Origin: Saururus chinensis
Taxonomy: Eukaryota; Streptophyta; Magnoliopsida; Piperales; Saururaceae
DNA: 64,000 bases
Assembly: GCA_035235625.1 (NCBI GenBank)
Contig: CP141144.1
Location: 28,641,014 to 28,705,013 of the forward strand
Reading direction: 5' to 3'
Shown here: positions 1-10,247 of the stretch, piece after piece
Position numbering within the stretch: position 1 is the first letter of the stretch
Layout: each line of letters begins with the position of its first letter
Position numbers and translations under genes: made by a program
The notes under the pieces: generated by a model
Seen by the model: the letters and a program-made list of their open reading frames with translations, nothing else
What the model was told of the DNA's origin: nothing
The model's database searches: none

Positions 1-235
1 ATTGGTGCTCCTCCTCCTCCCTTGATGGGCCCGGTTCCTCCATCCGACCCTGTCCCTGCGTCGGTGATTGAGAAGCGACGTGTTCATCGACCTGGTCGCA
101 TTGTTACAGAGGTCTTAATTTCCTGGCAGGGTCAGCCAATAGAGGACTCGACATGGATGTTGGAGGACAACTTCATGATGTGCTTCCCTGATTGGTCGCC
201 TTGAGGACAAGGCGAATAGTGAAAGCGTGGTGGAG
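1..235 (+). pseudogene. 3' end of a chromovirus (Ty3/gypsy) polyprotein
   Basis: The open frame from 22 to 204 matches, residue for residue in pattern, the C-terminal end of the second chromovirus copy at 9661-9876 (shared HRPGRI-type stretch, EVLISWQGQP, EDSTW, then a WSP terminus). This is the end of the chromodomain tail that follows integrase in plant chromoviruses and helps target integration to heterochromatin. The frame ends at the same tga as the second copy, followed by the shared GAGGACAAGGCGAATAG segment and the LTR. Unlike the second copy, this stretch has no internal stop. The rest of the element lies off the left edge. Confidence 0.8.
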
Positions 236-594
236 TATTGTGCACGATGATCCCACGATGATCCGATTCCATTTTATCTCTTTTATTTATGCTACCTTAA
301 ACTATTTATTATTGTAATAGTTTAGTTTGCTTTGGTTGTAAAACGATGTTGGTTCAGTTAGTGGCCGGGCTAGCTGAACCACTAACTGGCGGGTTTAGGC
401 AGGGAACCGGACCGGCATGGTTGGGGTTGGCATGACTCCCTAGGGGACTGGTCATCCCCTATATGGGGCGGCCCTCTCTTGTTTTGCTGGTTATGCAATT
501 AAAGAACTCAGATTTCCTCCCCTTTCTTCCTTCTTCCTTTCCTTTCACATCGTAGACCTCCTTGGTACCGATTGTGCCATCACAAGGCACATCA
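236..594 (+). repeat. 3' LTR of the left-edge chromovirus
   Basis: This starts TATTGTGCACGATGAT directly after the polyprotein end and finishes GGCACATCA. It aligns with the LTRs at 1195-1568 and 9908-10247 (shared ACTATTTATTATTGTAATAG, CATGACTCCCTAGGGGAC, CCCCTATATGGGGC and a pyrimidine-rich 3' end). The element is inserted in copia gag DNA that resumes at 595. The left TSD is off the window, so the duplication cannot be tested. It contains a perfect 10-bp inverted repeat at 355-364 and 379-388. Confidence 0.85.
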
Positions 595-846
595 TTTTAC
601 TAGCTAAGAACTTTAAGAAATTTATGAAAACTCATAACATTAGATTTGGTAATAAGGGAAAATTTTTTGGAAAGAAACAAAGGGAAAAGTGAGATGAGAA
701 GCAAACAAAATAAGATGAGAATAATTTGAAGTGCTTTGAATTTGGTAAGTTAGGTTGCTTTGCTACTAATTGTCCTAACTTGAATAATGATAATTCTTCT
801 GAAGAGAAGCCCAAAAAGCAAAAGGCGTTTGATTATAAGAAAAAGG
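595..846 (+). pseudogene. Ty1/copia gag fragment with degraded zinc knuckle
   Basis: This 250-bp stretch is colinear with the copia gag at about 51290-51570 (shared GAAATT.ATGAAAACTCA and AATTGTCCTAACTTG wording). It encodes a CCHC-like zinc knuckle in which the second Cys and the His positions are replaced (CFEF....C....CP pattern). The adjoining lysine-rich tract is typical of copia gag C-termini, which bind RNA in the particle. The fragment ends abruptly near 846, where the minus-strand G3 LTR remnant begins. It has no start codon or partner domains, so it is a dead remnant. Confidence 0.7.
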
Positions 847-1194
847 GAACAGTTCTTCAGGCAACTTATTCTAACGAGAGCAATGGGAAGCTCAAAAGGC
901 TAGGAGCTTACCCATTATGCTTCACACCTATGTGCACATGCCAGATACCGATTATTTCCTAGATAGGTAGCTAGATAAAATATGATAATTATATGTTTTA
1001 CCCCAAAACTATCCAGAAAATGCACATACCATACCCCAATTTAGTGTATGCAAAATATAGCACATGTATGATATTTTTTAGAAACTAAGGCAATAAGCAT
1101 AATTGAGCAGAAACGGTGCATAAAAATTCGACTATATGAGTAGAGCATAAGCTAGAGTTTAAGACCCGCTACCTTAGGTTTGGGTATAAATTTC
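847..1194 (-). repeat. G3 LTR remnant, left part
   Basis: This aligns with 18780-19094 inside the G3 5' LTR (shared GGAAGCTCAAAAGGCTA, ATAAAAATTCGACTATA and AGCATAAGCTA.AGTTTAA). It is truncated on its left against copia gag. On its right it ends at ATTTC (1190-1194), the TSD of the chromovirus, and resumes at 10248. Confidence 0.8.
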
Positions 1195-1568
1195 TATTGT
1201 GCACGATGATCAACCTTTTCGAGGACTTCCCCAAACTCTACTTAATTGCTTTTACTTAGTTGCATTGAACTATTTATTATTATAATAGTTTAGTATTTGC
1301 TTTGGTTTGGTATTTGGATGTAAAACTGTATTGGTTCAGTTAGTGGCCCGGGCTAGCCGAACCACTAGCTGGCGTGTTCTCCTAGGGAATTGGACTAGCC
1401 TGGGTTGGGTTGGGCATGACTCCCTAGGGGACCAGTCGTCCCCTATATGGGGCGTTCTTCTCCTGTTTGACAGTAGGCAATTGGAATTACTCATATTTTC
1501 TCCCCTTTCTTCCTTACTTCTCCCATTTCCCTGCGTAGATCTCCTAGGTGCCTACTCCGGGCACATTA
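1195..1568 (+). repeat. 5' LTR of chromovirus copy 2
   Basis: This begins TATTGTGCACGATGA and ends GGGCACATTA, just before the primer-binding site. It carries a segment of about 43 bp with a hairpin-forming sequence that is missing from the 3' LTR of the same element, and lacks about 9 bp that the 3' LTR has. Confidence 0.85.
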
Positions 1569-1569
1569 T

Positions 1570-1581
1570 TGGTATCAAAGC
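1570..1581 (+). other. Primer-binding site for initiator tRNA-Met
   Basis: TGGTATCAAAGC lies one base after the 5' LTR. It matches the standard plant tRNA-iMet PBS with one A for G change. Known use: tRNA-primed minus-strand cDNA synthesis. Confidence 0.8.
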
Positions 1582-1598
1582 ATTTATGATCCCCTGCC

Positions 1599-2364
1599 AT
1601 GGTGAGAGGTAAGCAAGCTACAGCTGTTCCCGAGGTTCCTCCGGAGAAGGAGGTTCCGGCCTCAGCGTCCGCAGACAGCCAGAAGAACGTCCCTGCGGCA
1701 GTGGGTGAACCCACTATGTTCGAGCTCATGGCTTTGTTAAAGGCCATGAACGTGCATCTGATAAGTATGGAGACTACACGTGCAGTGCCCATCCTACCTG
1801 GACCGCCCCATGTTGTCCAAGAGAGGGGCGGGCAATCGCAGCCCCCCGAATCGATAGCCCCCGGCCCCTCAACACCAGCAGATGTCAACATGAGGGTCTT
1901 CCTAGGTCCGATGCGATTTGGCATTGGCAACCAAGCACTGGAGGGGAGACGTCAGACCTGGGACATGCAAGGCACACCAGGTGTTCGAGAAAATGTCCCT
2001 ATGATGCCGCCCCCTCCAAATCAGTTCCAAGACGCTAAGGAGGTGTGGGACGAGTATCTCGGGCATCGTGGTAGACAACAGGTAGGGGTGGAACCCCGTT
2101 TGGCTCGCCTATAGTTTCCCCGCTAAAATGGTGATGACGTTCCTGTAGAATGGTTGTACAAGGTGGAGAAGTTCTTCACCTATCAAGGGAAGCATTCTGA
2201 GGCTGAATGTCTGTGCATCGCTGCCTTCCACCTAGACGGGGACGCTTTAGTCTAGTTCTAGAAATTTGAAAAAGAAGTGCGCTACCCCACCTATGGAGGC
2301 TTCTCCGACGAGCTCTGCATTCAGTTTGGGCCAAATGAATTCTAGGATTTCAACGAGATGCTAT
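1599..2364 (+). pseudogene. Chromovirus gag, N-terminal part
   Basis: An open frame runs from the ATG at 1599 to a stop at 2112-2114, then gag homology continues through frameshifts and stops. Recognisable pieces are a proline-rich N-terminal region (MPPPPNQF near 2000) and the retrotransposon gag core (DDVPVEWLYKVEKFFTYQG near 2130). Two TAG codons near 2253-2262 and another near 2343 break the frame. Gag forms the virus-like particle. Coding stops at 2364, where the 3.68-kb insertion begins, and resumes at 6049 at the expected next residues of the gag fold. Confidence 0.8.
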
Positions 2365-2589
2365 TGTAATGTCTAAGATTTTTTGAAATTCCAGAAGCCC
2401 ACGTGGGGATTAGGGTGTTGGACCCATTGACCTTTTCATTAGAATAAATTGATCATAAGTTAGAAGTAATGGATGAAACCTAAGTAGTTAGAAAGTAGAC
2501 AAAAAGAGCTTTGAAACGCCACCAAGAACCGAATGAGGGTGGTACGACCGTTCGAAGTTAAGCTAATCAGACAGGGCCCATTTACCTGA

Positions 2590-2888
2590 ATTAGATGTCC
2601 TACTCGTTCCTGGAGTTGGATGTCCTACTCATGCTTTGAGTTAGATATCCTACTCGTGCTTGGAGTTGGATGTCCTACTCGTTCTTGGAGTTGGATGTCC
2701 TACTCGTGCTTGGAGTTGGATGTCCTATTCATGCTTGGAGTTGGATGTCCTCCTCATGCTTGGAGTTAGATATCCTACTCGTGCTTGGAGTTGGATGTCC
2801 TAATTGTGCTAGGTGTTAAGACTCCTAAACATACTAGGAGTTAGGAGCCCTAAACATACTAGGAATTAGAAGTCCTAAAAGAACTAGG
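2590..2888 (+). repeat. 25-bp minisatellite, about 12 units
   Basis: Tandem units of the form GTTGGATGTCCTACTCG plus TGCTTGGA repeat with few changes, then degrade after about 2815 into units reading ACTCCTAAACATACTAGGA. The array lies in the upstream (U3-like) half of the long LTR, before its TATA motif. Confidence 0.9.
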
Positions 2889-3207
2889 ATTTTAAAGAGG
2901 GAGAGAGTCCTAGCAGGATAAGGACTCCAAGCAAGAAGAGGACACAACTATAACTTTGTGGAGGTGAGATAGCATGCGAGCATATGACTACTAGCCCAAG
3001 TAGGAGTCTGAGGAGTACTTAGGAGTGAAGGAAAAAGTTGGAGGAGGGATCAACTATACATCTAGTTGGGTTAGTTTTGGGACTATTTTGAGCATGTATG
3101 TAGGTTAGTTTCTATTGTCAATGAGGCAGGGATTGTAATTCCGGGATTGTAATTAATGGAGAGTCCTAGAGGAGGAGGGCACCCAAGAGTTTGAAGAGGG
3201 GAAGCCT

Positions 3208-3214
3208 TATATAA
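3208..3214 (+). promoter_or_regulatory. TATA-like motif in the long LTR
   Basis: TATATAA is followed by a purine-rich then CT-rich leader. This fits the U3/R transition of a plant LTR promoter. Activity is inferred only. Confidence 0.45.
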
Positions 3215-3712
3215 GAAAAAAAGAGGGGGATTGATTGGGGTTCAGCCTCCCTCTTCTCCATCTCTTCTCTCCTCTTCCTTCTCTCAGCAACGACCTCGAT
3301 TGCTAGCAGCTTTAGAAGGCACAAAGTAGCCATATTTGGATTGAATTCAAGGCTTAGAAGCATAGTAGCAAGGGCTAGGAGCTTTGGGGACAAGTTGGTA
3401 CAAGTAGGTGCTTCTCTTTACACCCTTAAGCATGAGGTTTGGATAGATGTAATTCAGCCATAGTTCAGCCTGGTTAAAAGGGGGTTTTTGATGTTATAAA
3501 TTTGCCTCCACTTGTTTTCAATGATTGTGATTTTATCTCATGTTTATATGGCTGAATTGTGCATGCATGATTCTAAATTTTGTTAAGTAGTTTATCCTTA
3601 ATTCATACAAGCATGCTACTGATTTTTGTGATATATCTTAGCCCTATGTTAGGCATAAATGATTCTGTTTCTAGCCATTTATTATCCATAATTTGGGCAT
3701 AAGCTCCACTAA

Positions 3713-4127
3713 ACTTAATCCCTAATTCGTGGCCTTACTTTAGGACATACTTTGGCCAACTTAATCCCTTACTCATCGCCTGACTTTAGGCCATACTTTG
3801 GCCAATTTAATCCCTGATTCGTGGCTTTACTTTAGGCCATACTTTGGCCAACTTAATCCCTGATTCATGGCCTTACTTTAGGTCATACTTTGGCCAATTT
3901 AGTCCCTGATTCGTGGCCTGACTTTATGTCATACTTTGGCCAACTTAATCCCTGATTCGTGGCCTTACTTTAAGCGATACTTTGGCTAATTTAATCCCTG
4001 ATTCATGGCCTGACTTTAGGCCATACTTTGGCCAATTTAATCCCATATTTGTGGCCTTTCTTTAGGTCATACTTTGGGCAATTTATTCCCAGATTCGTGG
4101 CCTTAGTTTAGGCCATACTTTGGCTAA
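3713..4127 (+). repeat. 46-bp minisatellite, about 9 units
   Basis: Units carry CTTAATCCCTGATTCGTGG followed by CCATACTTTGGCCAA, repeated nine times with scattered substitutions. The array fades to about 4500 into weaker copies (AGCCTT..TTTAGGCT). It sits downstream of the TATA motif in the same long LTR. Confidence 0.9.
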
Positions 4128-6048
4128 TCAAATTCCTAATTTGAAGCCTTGGTTTAGGCTCTGCTTTTGCTTACTTAGAACCCTATTTTGCAGCCTTGTT
4201 TTTGGCTCTATTTTGGCAAAGTAATACCAAATTCTCAGCCTTGATTGATGTTATAATCATGCTAAAAGAATACCTAAGCTTCATCCCTAGTTTAGGTTGA
4301 TTATTGCCTACCTAATACTTGATTCTTAGCTTTAATTTTGGTTATAATTTCGCTGATCGAATCCCTAACTTTTGAGCCTTAGTTCATGAAATATTCATGT
4401 TTATTGAGTCTCTGAATTTCAGCCTAAGATGCCTTTGAAATTCAGCATAATTTGTCCCTAAATTTTAGCCTTGATTGTGATATACATTAGGGTGAATGTT
4501 GATGGTTGTTTCAGCCTAACCTTGTCCTGTTAGGTGTATAACTTGAGTTATACATCTTAGCCCCAAATCTTTTGCATTATAATGTTGAATTGGTCAATTC
4601 ATCTCAGCATGAGTCTAAGTCATTGTTATGTTGATTATTCTGATGCTCATATTTAATTATTGTTGTGTTAAGTTAAATCAGTAAATTAAGGATAATAAAG
4701 ACTAATCAAGAGATTTTGGTTGTCATTGGATTAGGGGAAGAATACCTTATCAAGATATTGACTAAAATACCCTCTTTAGGGTTGGGACCAGTTCATGGAG
4801 TGAACGGGGCCCTGACATAGAATTTTACCTTGGTTAATGAACTGATGGTGGTTATGGGATGTTCTCGAAGTCAAAGTTTAAGCTCACAGTAATAGCCATG
4901 GCGGATATTTAGACCTTCTTGGTCTCGGTTTCTTCTAGACTATGGATCCCTGCAAATGCTTAAACTCGACTTTTGAGCATCATGGAAGGCTCATCTAACT
5001 CCAACCAGTGTGTCCATGAGCTCAGTTGATACCTACATCTCTAGGCCCATGGCTGATCCAAGTGGATCTCTAAAGATGCTAGGATTTCTTTTAATTACCC
5101 CTTTGAGCGGGAATCGGTATTTTTAGGTAACAATTAGTGCATTGTATCCTGAACAGTGTCCATTGTCTTGTGCATTGTGTTGGTCTTTATTGGATAAAGG
5201 TCAGCCCATGTTTCTGAGCTATGTTATATTCCATGCTTTGTATATTACTTTACATGTGTCACTGTATATTGATGTTCTACATCTTGGAGTCTTTATGTCT
5301 GGAGATTTCTCGACGGGTGAGTTGTCTCTAAGTGAATATAGATTTTTAGTGTTAATTATCGAGCAATGGTTCGAGAGATAATTAATAATATTATTTGATA
5401 TTATTTATTAATTAGACAAGTGGAATGATTAAAGGACTTACATAAAAGGTAGGTTTCTTTAAGATACTTAAGCATTGCATGGGTGATGCTATGCTTCTTA
5501 GTATAGTGTAGTTTTTAGGAAGAACTACGTCTGGATCCGATCTTGTTGGAAACATTGGAAATGTTGTCTAATGAGTACATAGGCAACTAACATCGGGTGA
5601 TGTTGGCCCTATCTAAAAAACATTAATAAAATCTTTTGTCCTTATGGAAACTCTTCTCTTTAAGGCGGAGGATTCCATTGTTGTTGTTTTGGTTGTTTGG
5701 TTTGGTTAGTTGCAAATTCTCCAAATGATGACAAGACAAAACAGGCAAGCACAAGAAGTTTCTACATTTCTGTAACTCCGGTACGTAAGTGTTTCATTAC
5801 ATGAGAGTCAACTTAGTTATTTATTTTCAGACGGTTGATGAACTTGTACTTAGATGGATGAATTGTTCTTATTGAATTTTGAGATGTGTAATAATATCAT
5901 ATTATTTGATATTCGTATTTTTCAACCCTAGTTATCATGACCTAGATATTTAATTGAATGGTTTATTTTGTATTTAATAAAAAAAAAGTGTGACTACTGC
6001 TCATGCGATTTTAGAAAGGGTTTTAAAAATCCGGGTCATGACAGCTAT

Positions 6049-6560
6049 CCTCCCTGTGCCAGACCACCACCGTCTGCTCATACCATAAAGAGTTTATGAA
6101 GGCGGCCAACCACCTTCCTGACTGGCTGGTGGCTGCCTTGGTGGGCACGTTCAAGCGTGGTTTAAAGCCTAAAATCTCTGAGGAAATGCGCCACTTCCCT
6201 TGCACTAGCATGCAAGACATCATGTGTCATGCCCGTATCGAGGAAGAGAACCTGACGATGTAGCATAGGGGCGGGTGGCTTGGACCTCTACCCTGGCCTC
6301 TCCTGATCACCAACTCACTGGCGGCTTCCTCTAGCAGCCCAGCAATAGGCCGTCCTGGCCAACAAGCCACACCGCCCAACTATATTGTCCGACACCTTAC
6401 TCCCGCCCAGATGGAAGAGCGCCGATCAATGGAGTTGTGTTTTCGCTATGACGAGAAGTTTCTTCTCAGGCACTGTTGTTTTGTGGAGGGCAGCCTTCTC
6501 ATAGAAGAGGTAGAAGATGACAGCAAAAGAGAGGCCAAAATTGATTCATTGGTTCCAGAG
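6049..6560 (+). pseudogene. Chromovirus gag, C-terminal part with broken zinc knuckle
   Basis: This continues gag after the insertion. The stretch ending LVGTFKRGLKPKISEEMR is the classic C-terminal part of the Ty3 gag domain. Near 6425-6470 a CCHC-type knuckle is recognisable (CFRYDEKF...HCC) but its second Cys is Tyr. The open frame from 6411 to 6644 carries the acidic linker to protease. A tag near 6260 and frame changes show it is dead. Confidence 0.75.
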
Positions 6561-6599
6561 GACGTGATGCTTGAAATTTCCGTCCATGCATTTTCAAGG

Positions 6600-7260
6600 G
6601 CATTCACTCCATGCATGATGCGAGTATACGGATACCTTAAATAGGAGCAAGTGGCTATCTTGATCGACAGTGAGTGTACTCATAACTTTATTAACGACAA
6701 GGTTGTCCACCAGCTGGGTTGTTTTGTATCAGACTCGAAACCATTTGATGTGCTGATTGGTGACGACAAGCATCTCTAGAGTACAGGGGTGTGTGCTCAG
6801 GTTACACTCTCTATCCAGGGTCACATGTTTGTTACCGATCTATTCTTGCTGCCTATGAAGGGGGTGGATGTCGTCTTGAGCATTCAGTGGCTTCAGGAGC
6901 TTGGTGATGTGGTTTGGAACTTCTGGGATATGGTGATGAATTTTGAGCTCAATGGGCAACGGATTCAGATCGAAGGCTCACAGCCAGGCATGCTCCTCTC
7001 TGCCCAGCCCGTGAGCTCCTTCTTCTGGTTTGCTCCCCAAGGACTTCTCTTGTGGCAGCATGCCATCATTGCGGTGACTCAAGATGAGATGCCTTTAAAT
7101 CTCCAGGAGTTGTTGGCCGACCATCAGGATTTGTTCTTAGAGCCGCAAGGTCTTCCTCCCATCCGGCCTCATGACCATCAGAATCCTATAATTCCAGGGG
7201 CGGCCCCAGCCAATCTCTACCCTTATCGTTATCCTCACATATAGAAATTTGAGATAGAAA
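6600..7260 (+). pseudogene. Chromovirus aspartic protease and linker to RT
   Basis: The protease active-site triplet is visible at about 6664-6680 as LIDSECTHNFI. The family norm is a DSG or DTG triplet before STHNF, so the glycine is replaced by Glu, probably inactivating. The flap and second half (DVVLSIQWLQELG) are in the frame at 6789-7244. A tag at 7242-7244 sits where the family usually has Gln before a KxEIE-type stretch leading into RT. Confidence 0.8.
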
Positions 7261-8000
7261 GGCTTGTAGCGAACATGCTCCAGTCCGAGATCATTCGTCC
7301 TTGTACGAGCTCATACTCGTCCCCAGTACTATTGGTTCACCGGTTCTGTGTTGAGTATCGAGCTTTGAACGCAATCACCATCAAAGACAAATACCCCTTA
7401 CTAGTGATTGAGGAGCTATTGGATGAGTTGATAGGTGCCACGGTCTTTAATAAGCTCGACCTATGTTCCGAATATCACCAAATTCGTGTGAAGCCCGCGG
7501 ACATGCACAAGACCGCATTTTGGACACATGATGGGCATTTTGAGTTTCTCGTGATGCCATTTGGGATGACCAATGCCCCCTCCACCTTCCAATGCCTCAT
7601 GAAGGATATTTTTTTGCCGTTCCTGTGTCGATATATATTGGTCTTCTTTGATGACATCTTGGTGTACAGTAGATCGTGGACAACACACTTGACGCCTCTC
7701 AGGTCGGTCTTCTCTATCTTGTATGCTAACTCCTTATTCTTGAAGCGTTCGAAGTATTCATTTTGCAGCCCTCCGGTTGATTATTTGGGCCACATTATCT
7801 AGCAAAGTGGTGTTGCTACTGACCAGGCCAAGGTGGCTGCCACCCACATGTGTCTGGGCACTCACGGATTTTTTGGGCCTTACAAGTTTTTATCTCCAAT
7901 TTATCAATTGATATGGCAAGTCCGCTCGCCTTCTTACCTAGCAGCTGAAGAAGGGGGCTTTTGTTTGGTTGGATGAGGCCCAAACTGCCTTTGAGGGGCT
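7260..8000 (+). pseudogene. Chromovirus reverse transcriptase
   Basis: RT motifs appear in order: DYRALN-type block (VEYRALNAITIKDKYPL), FNKLDL, HKTAFWTHDGHFEF, MPFGMTNAPSTFQ, and the catalytic FDDILVYS at 7647-7670 with both Asp present. The frame runs 7275-7802 and stops at the GHII end of the palm; an AAKVAA-type connection follows in another frame. Although the catalytic pair survives, the surrounding stops make it non-functional. Confidence 0.9.
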
Positions 8001-8570
8001 TAAGTAGGCTATGGCTTCCGCCCCAGTTTTGCTCTTACCGGAGTTCAGCCGGCCATTTGTGGTGGAGATAGACACCTTAGAGGCGGGCTTGGGAGCAGTT
8101 CTTTTGCAGGATGAGTGCCCTATTGCTTACTTAAGTAAAAACTTGGCTGGCCGCTCCTTGTCCTTGTCATTGTATGAAAAGGAGATGTTGGCTATTGTCC
8201 TCGCTGTTGACAAGTGGCGTCCTTACTTACTAGGTCGCCGGTTTCTGATTCGTACTGATCACCAACCACTAAAGTACTTCTTGGAACAATGAGTGTCTAC
8301 TCCCTCTCAGCAGCAGTGGGTGAGCAAGTTGCTGGGATATGAATATGAGGTCGTGTACAAAAAGGGGTTGGAGAACATCGTGGCGGATGAGCTCTCTCGC
8401 AGTCCGGCACTGGGCTCCTGCTTGGCGATCTCCACTCTCTCTTACCCATTTATTGAGGAGTTATGGAAAGCCTATGGTGTGGATTCTTGGACACAAGATG
8501 TGATTGCCGCCCTCCAAACTGACCCTGCTGCCCGGTCGTTCTTTGTGTGGCGGGATGACCTTCTCTTCTG
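8000..8570 (+). pseudogene. Chromovirus RNase H
   Basis: The frame 8011-8292 carries the RNase H start (VLLLPEFSRPFVVEID), the YEKEMLAIV block and TDHQPLKYFLEQ. A TGA at 8290-8292 stands where CGA (Arg) is usual. Coding continues immediately in frame to 8571 with the VADELSR end of the domain. The domain degrades the RNA strand of the hybrid during cDNA synthesis. Confidence 0.9.
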
Positions 8571-9660
8571 AAAGGACCGCCTATGGGTTCCCAATGTTGC
8601 TGATCTCCATTGCCGCATCCTTTCGCACTTCCATGACACTCCAGTGGCTGGTCACAAAGGCACCTTCTGCACCTACAAATGGGTTAGCCAGAGTTTCCTG
8701 TGGCAGGGCGTCCGTTGAGCCATCCATGACTACGTGGCTGCTTGTGATGTTTGCCAGAGGGCTAAAGTGACCACGACCTCGCCTGCTGGTTTGTTGCAAC
8801 CATTGCCTATTCCTAATAAGGTTTGGGAGGATGTTTTGATGGACTTCGTGGAGGCTTTGCCCGTGGTGCAGGGTAACTCCGTTATTATGGTTGTGGTGAA
8901 CCGGTTGTCCAAGTATGCTCATTTTTGCGCTCTGGGCCATCCTTTCACCACCAAGACCGTAGTTGAGCTCTATGTTCGCAAGGTGGCTCGCCAACACGAT
9001 ATGCCCCGCACTATTGTTTCTAACCGTGATCGGATCTTCCTTTCGCAGTTCTGGTAGGAGTTTTTCACTTTATAGGGGTCGTCTCTCCATATGGGCACTA
9101 CTTATCACCCCCAAACGGATGGGCAGACGGAGGTGGTTAACCGTTGCCTAGAGCAGTATCTTCAATGCTCTACTATGACACAGCCCCGGCACTGGCTCCA
9201 GCTTCTTCCTTGGGCCAAGTGGTCTTATAATACTGCCTATCATATGTGCACTGGGTTCACTCCGTTTGAGGTGCTCTCTGGCCATCCACCGCTGACGGAC
9301 TTCTCATATGTCCCTCACCGTTCTTCTGTGGCAAAGGTGGATTATATGTTGCAGACGCGCGATGAGGGCTTACGCTAGCTGAAGACAAATTTGTCATCTG
9401 CCCAGAACCGGATGAAGTAGATCTATGATCGTCGCCATATGGATCGTGAGTATGCAGTGGGTGATCGGGTTTACGTATCGGTTCTTCCTCATCGACAGGC
9501 CTCCTTGCTTCAGCCAGAGAACCATAAGCTTGCTCCCTGTTTGCATGGTCCGTATGCTATTGAGCATGTTGGTCCTGTGGCCTACCGACTGGCTTTGCCC
9601 CCTGACTCTTTTGTTCACCCTATCTTTCATGTATCTCATCTGTGGCGTTTTGTGGGTGAC
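8571..9660 (+). pseudogene. Chromovirus integrase with Asp-to-Asn active-site change
   Basis: The HHCC zinc finger (RILSHFHDTPVAGHKG ... CDVCQRAK) is followed by the catalytic core: MDFVEALP (first Asp), then VSNRDRIF, where the family has VSDRDRIF so the second catalytic Asp appears replaced by Asn, then TDGQTEVVNR (catalytic Glu). The C-terminal domain (GDRVYVSVLPHRQ, LAPCLHGPYAI) follows at 9439-9660. At least five in-frame stops interrupt the domain, at 8569, 8716, 9055, 9073, 9376 and 9418 or within a few bases of these. Confidence 0.88.
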
Positions 9661-9876
9661 AAGTCCTTAGCTGTGGGTGCTCCCCCTCCTCCCCTGATGG
9701 GCCCAGTTCCACCTTTTGACCATGTCCCTGCTTCAGTTCATGATAAGCATCAGGTTCATCACTCTGGTTGTATTATTAGTGAGGTTTTGATTTCTTAGGA
9801 GGGACAACCGCTTGAGGACTCTACGTGGATCCCTGAGGATGATGTTATGACTCGCTTTCCAATTTGGTCGCCTTGA
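9661..9876 (+). pseudogene. Chromodomain tail of the chromovirus
   Basis: The proline-rich bridge (APPPPLMGPVPP) is followed by EVLIS, a TAG where Trp is expected, then EGQPLEDSTW and a WSP end at 9874. Chromodomains in this position recognise histone marks and steer insertion to heterochromatin. It matches 1-204. Confidence 0.85.
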
Positions 9877-9907
9877 GGACAAGGCGAATAGCAAAAGCAT
9901 GGTGGAG

Positions 9908-10247
9908 TATTGTGTACGATGACCAGCCTCTCAGAGGACTTCCCCAGACTCTACTTTGTTGCTTTTACTTAGTTGCATTGAACTATTTATTATTGTAATA
10001 GTTTAGTATTTGCTTTGATTTGGTATTTGGATGTAAAACCGTATTGGTCTCCTAGGGAACGGGACTGGCCTAGGTTTGGTTGGGCATGACTCCCTAGGGG
10101 ACCGGTCGTCCCCTATATGGGGCAATCTTCTCTTGTTTGATAGTAGGCAATTGGAATTACTCATATTTTCTCTCCTTTCTTCTTTACTTCTCCCCTTTCC
10201 CTGCGTAGATCTCCTAGGTGCCGATTGTGCCTACGCTGGGCACATCA
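9908..10247 (+). repeat. 3' LTR of chromovirus copy 2
   Basis: This begins TATTGTGTACGATGA and ends GGGCACATCA, directly before TSD copy ATTTC. Relative to the 5' LTR it lacks about 43 bp around the hairpin and has about 9 extra bases near its end. LTR pairs are identical at insertion, so these differences show the copy is old. Confidence 0.88.

Larger units (their letters stand above)
2365..6043 (+). mobile_element. 3.68-kb LTR-like insertion (very long solo LTR or non-coding derivative) in gag
   Basis: It starts TGTAATGTCTAAG and ends GGGTCATGACA (inverted TGT/ACA termini). It is flanked by a perfect 5-bp TSD, GCTAT (2360-2364 and 6044-6048). Gag coding is continuous if it is removed. No coding domain, PBS or internal LTR repeat is visible, so it reads as one enormous LTR. 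Near its 3' end (5530-5620) it shares a GAACTACGT, GGATCCGATC and GTTGGCCC block with the solo LTR at 44654-46578, suggesting related families. A TATATAA at 3208 followed by a leader supports plus orientation. It holds two minisatellites. Confidence 0.75.
1195..10247 (+). mobile_element. Chromovirus (Ty3/gypsy) copy 2, full-length but dead, interrupted by another element
   Basis: This element has both LTRs, a PBS, gag, protease, RT, RNase H, integrase and chromodomain in the order expected of a chromovirus. It is flanked by the 5-bp TSD ATTTC (1190-1194 and 10248-10252). The uninterrupted paralogous LTR at about 19080-19110 shows the empty-site form, AAATTTCATGGTTG, which supports these limits. 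Removing the insertion at 2365-6043 leaves about 5.4 kb, a normal size. Coding is broken by many stops, most explainable as C-to-T or G-to-A changes (CAG to TAG, CGA to TGA, TGG to TAG or TGA). The family matches the copy at the left edge. Confidence 0.9.

Noticed and set aside
2590..4127. Regular repeats that might suggest a CRISPR-like array
   Set aside because: Units are directly adjacent with no unique spacers, and the context is a plant LTR. These are minisatellites.
5142..5381. 79-residue ORF in the long LTR
   Set aside because: No domain, no conserved partner, and one isolated frame in non-coding LTR sequence.
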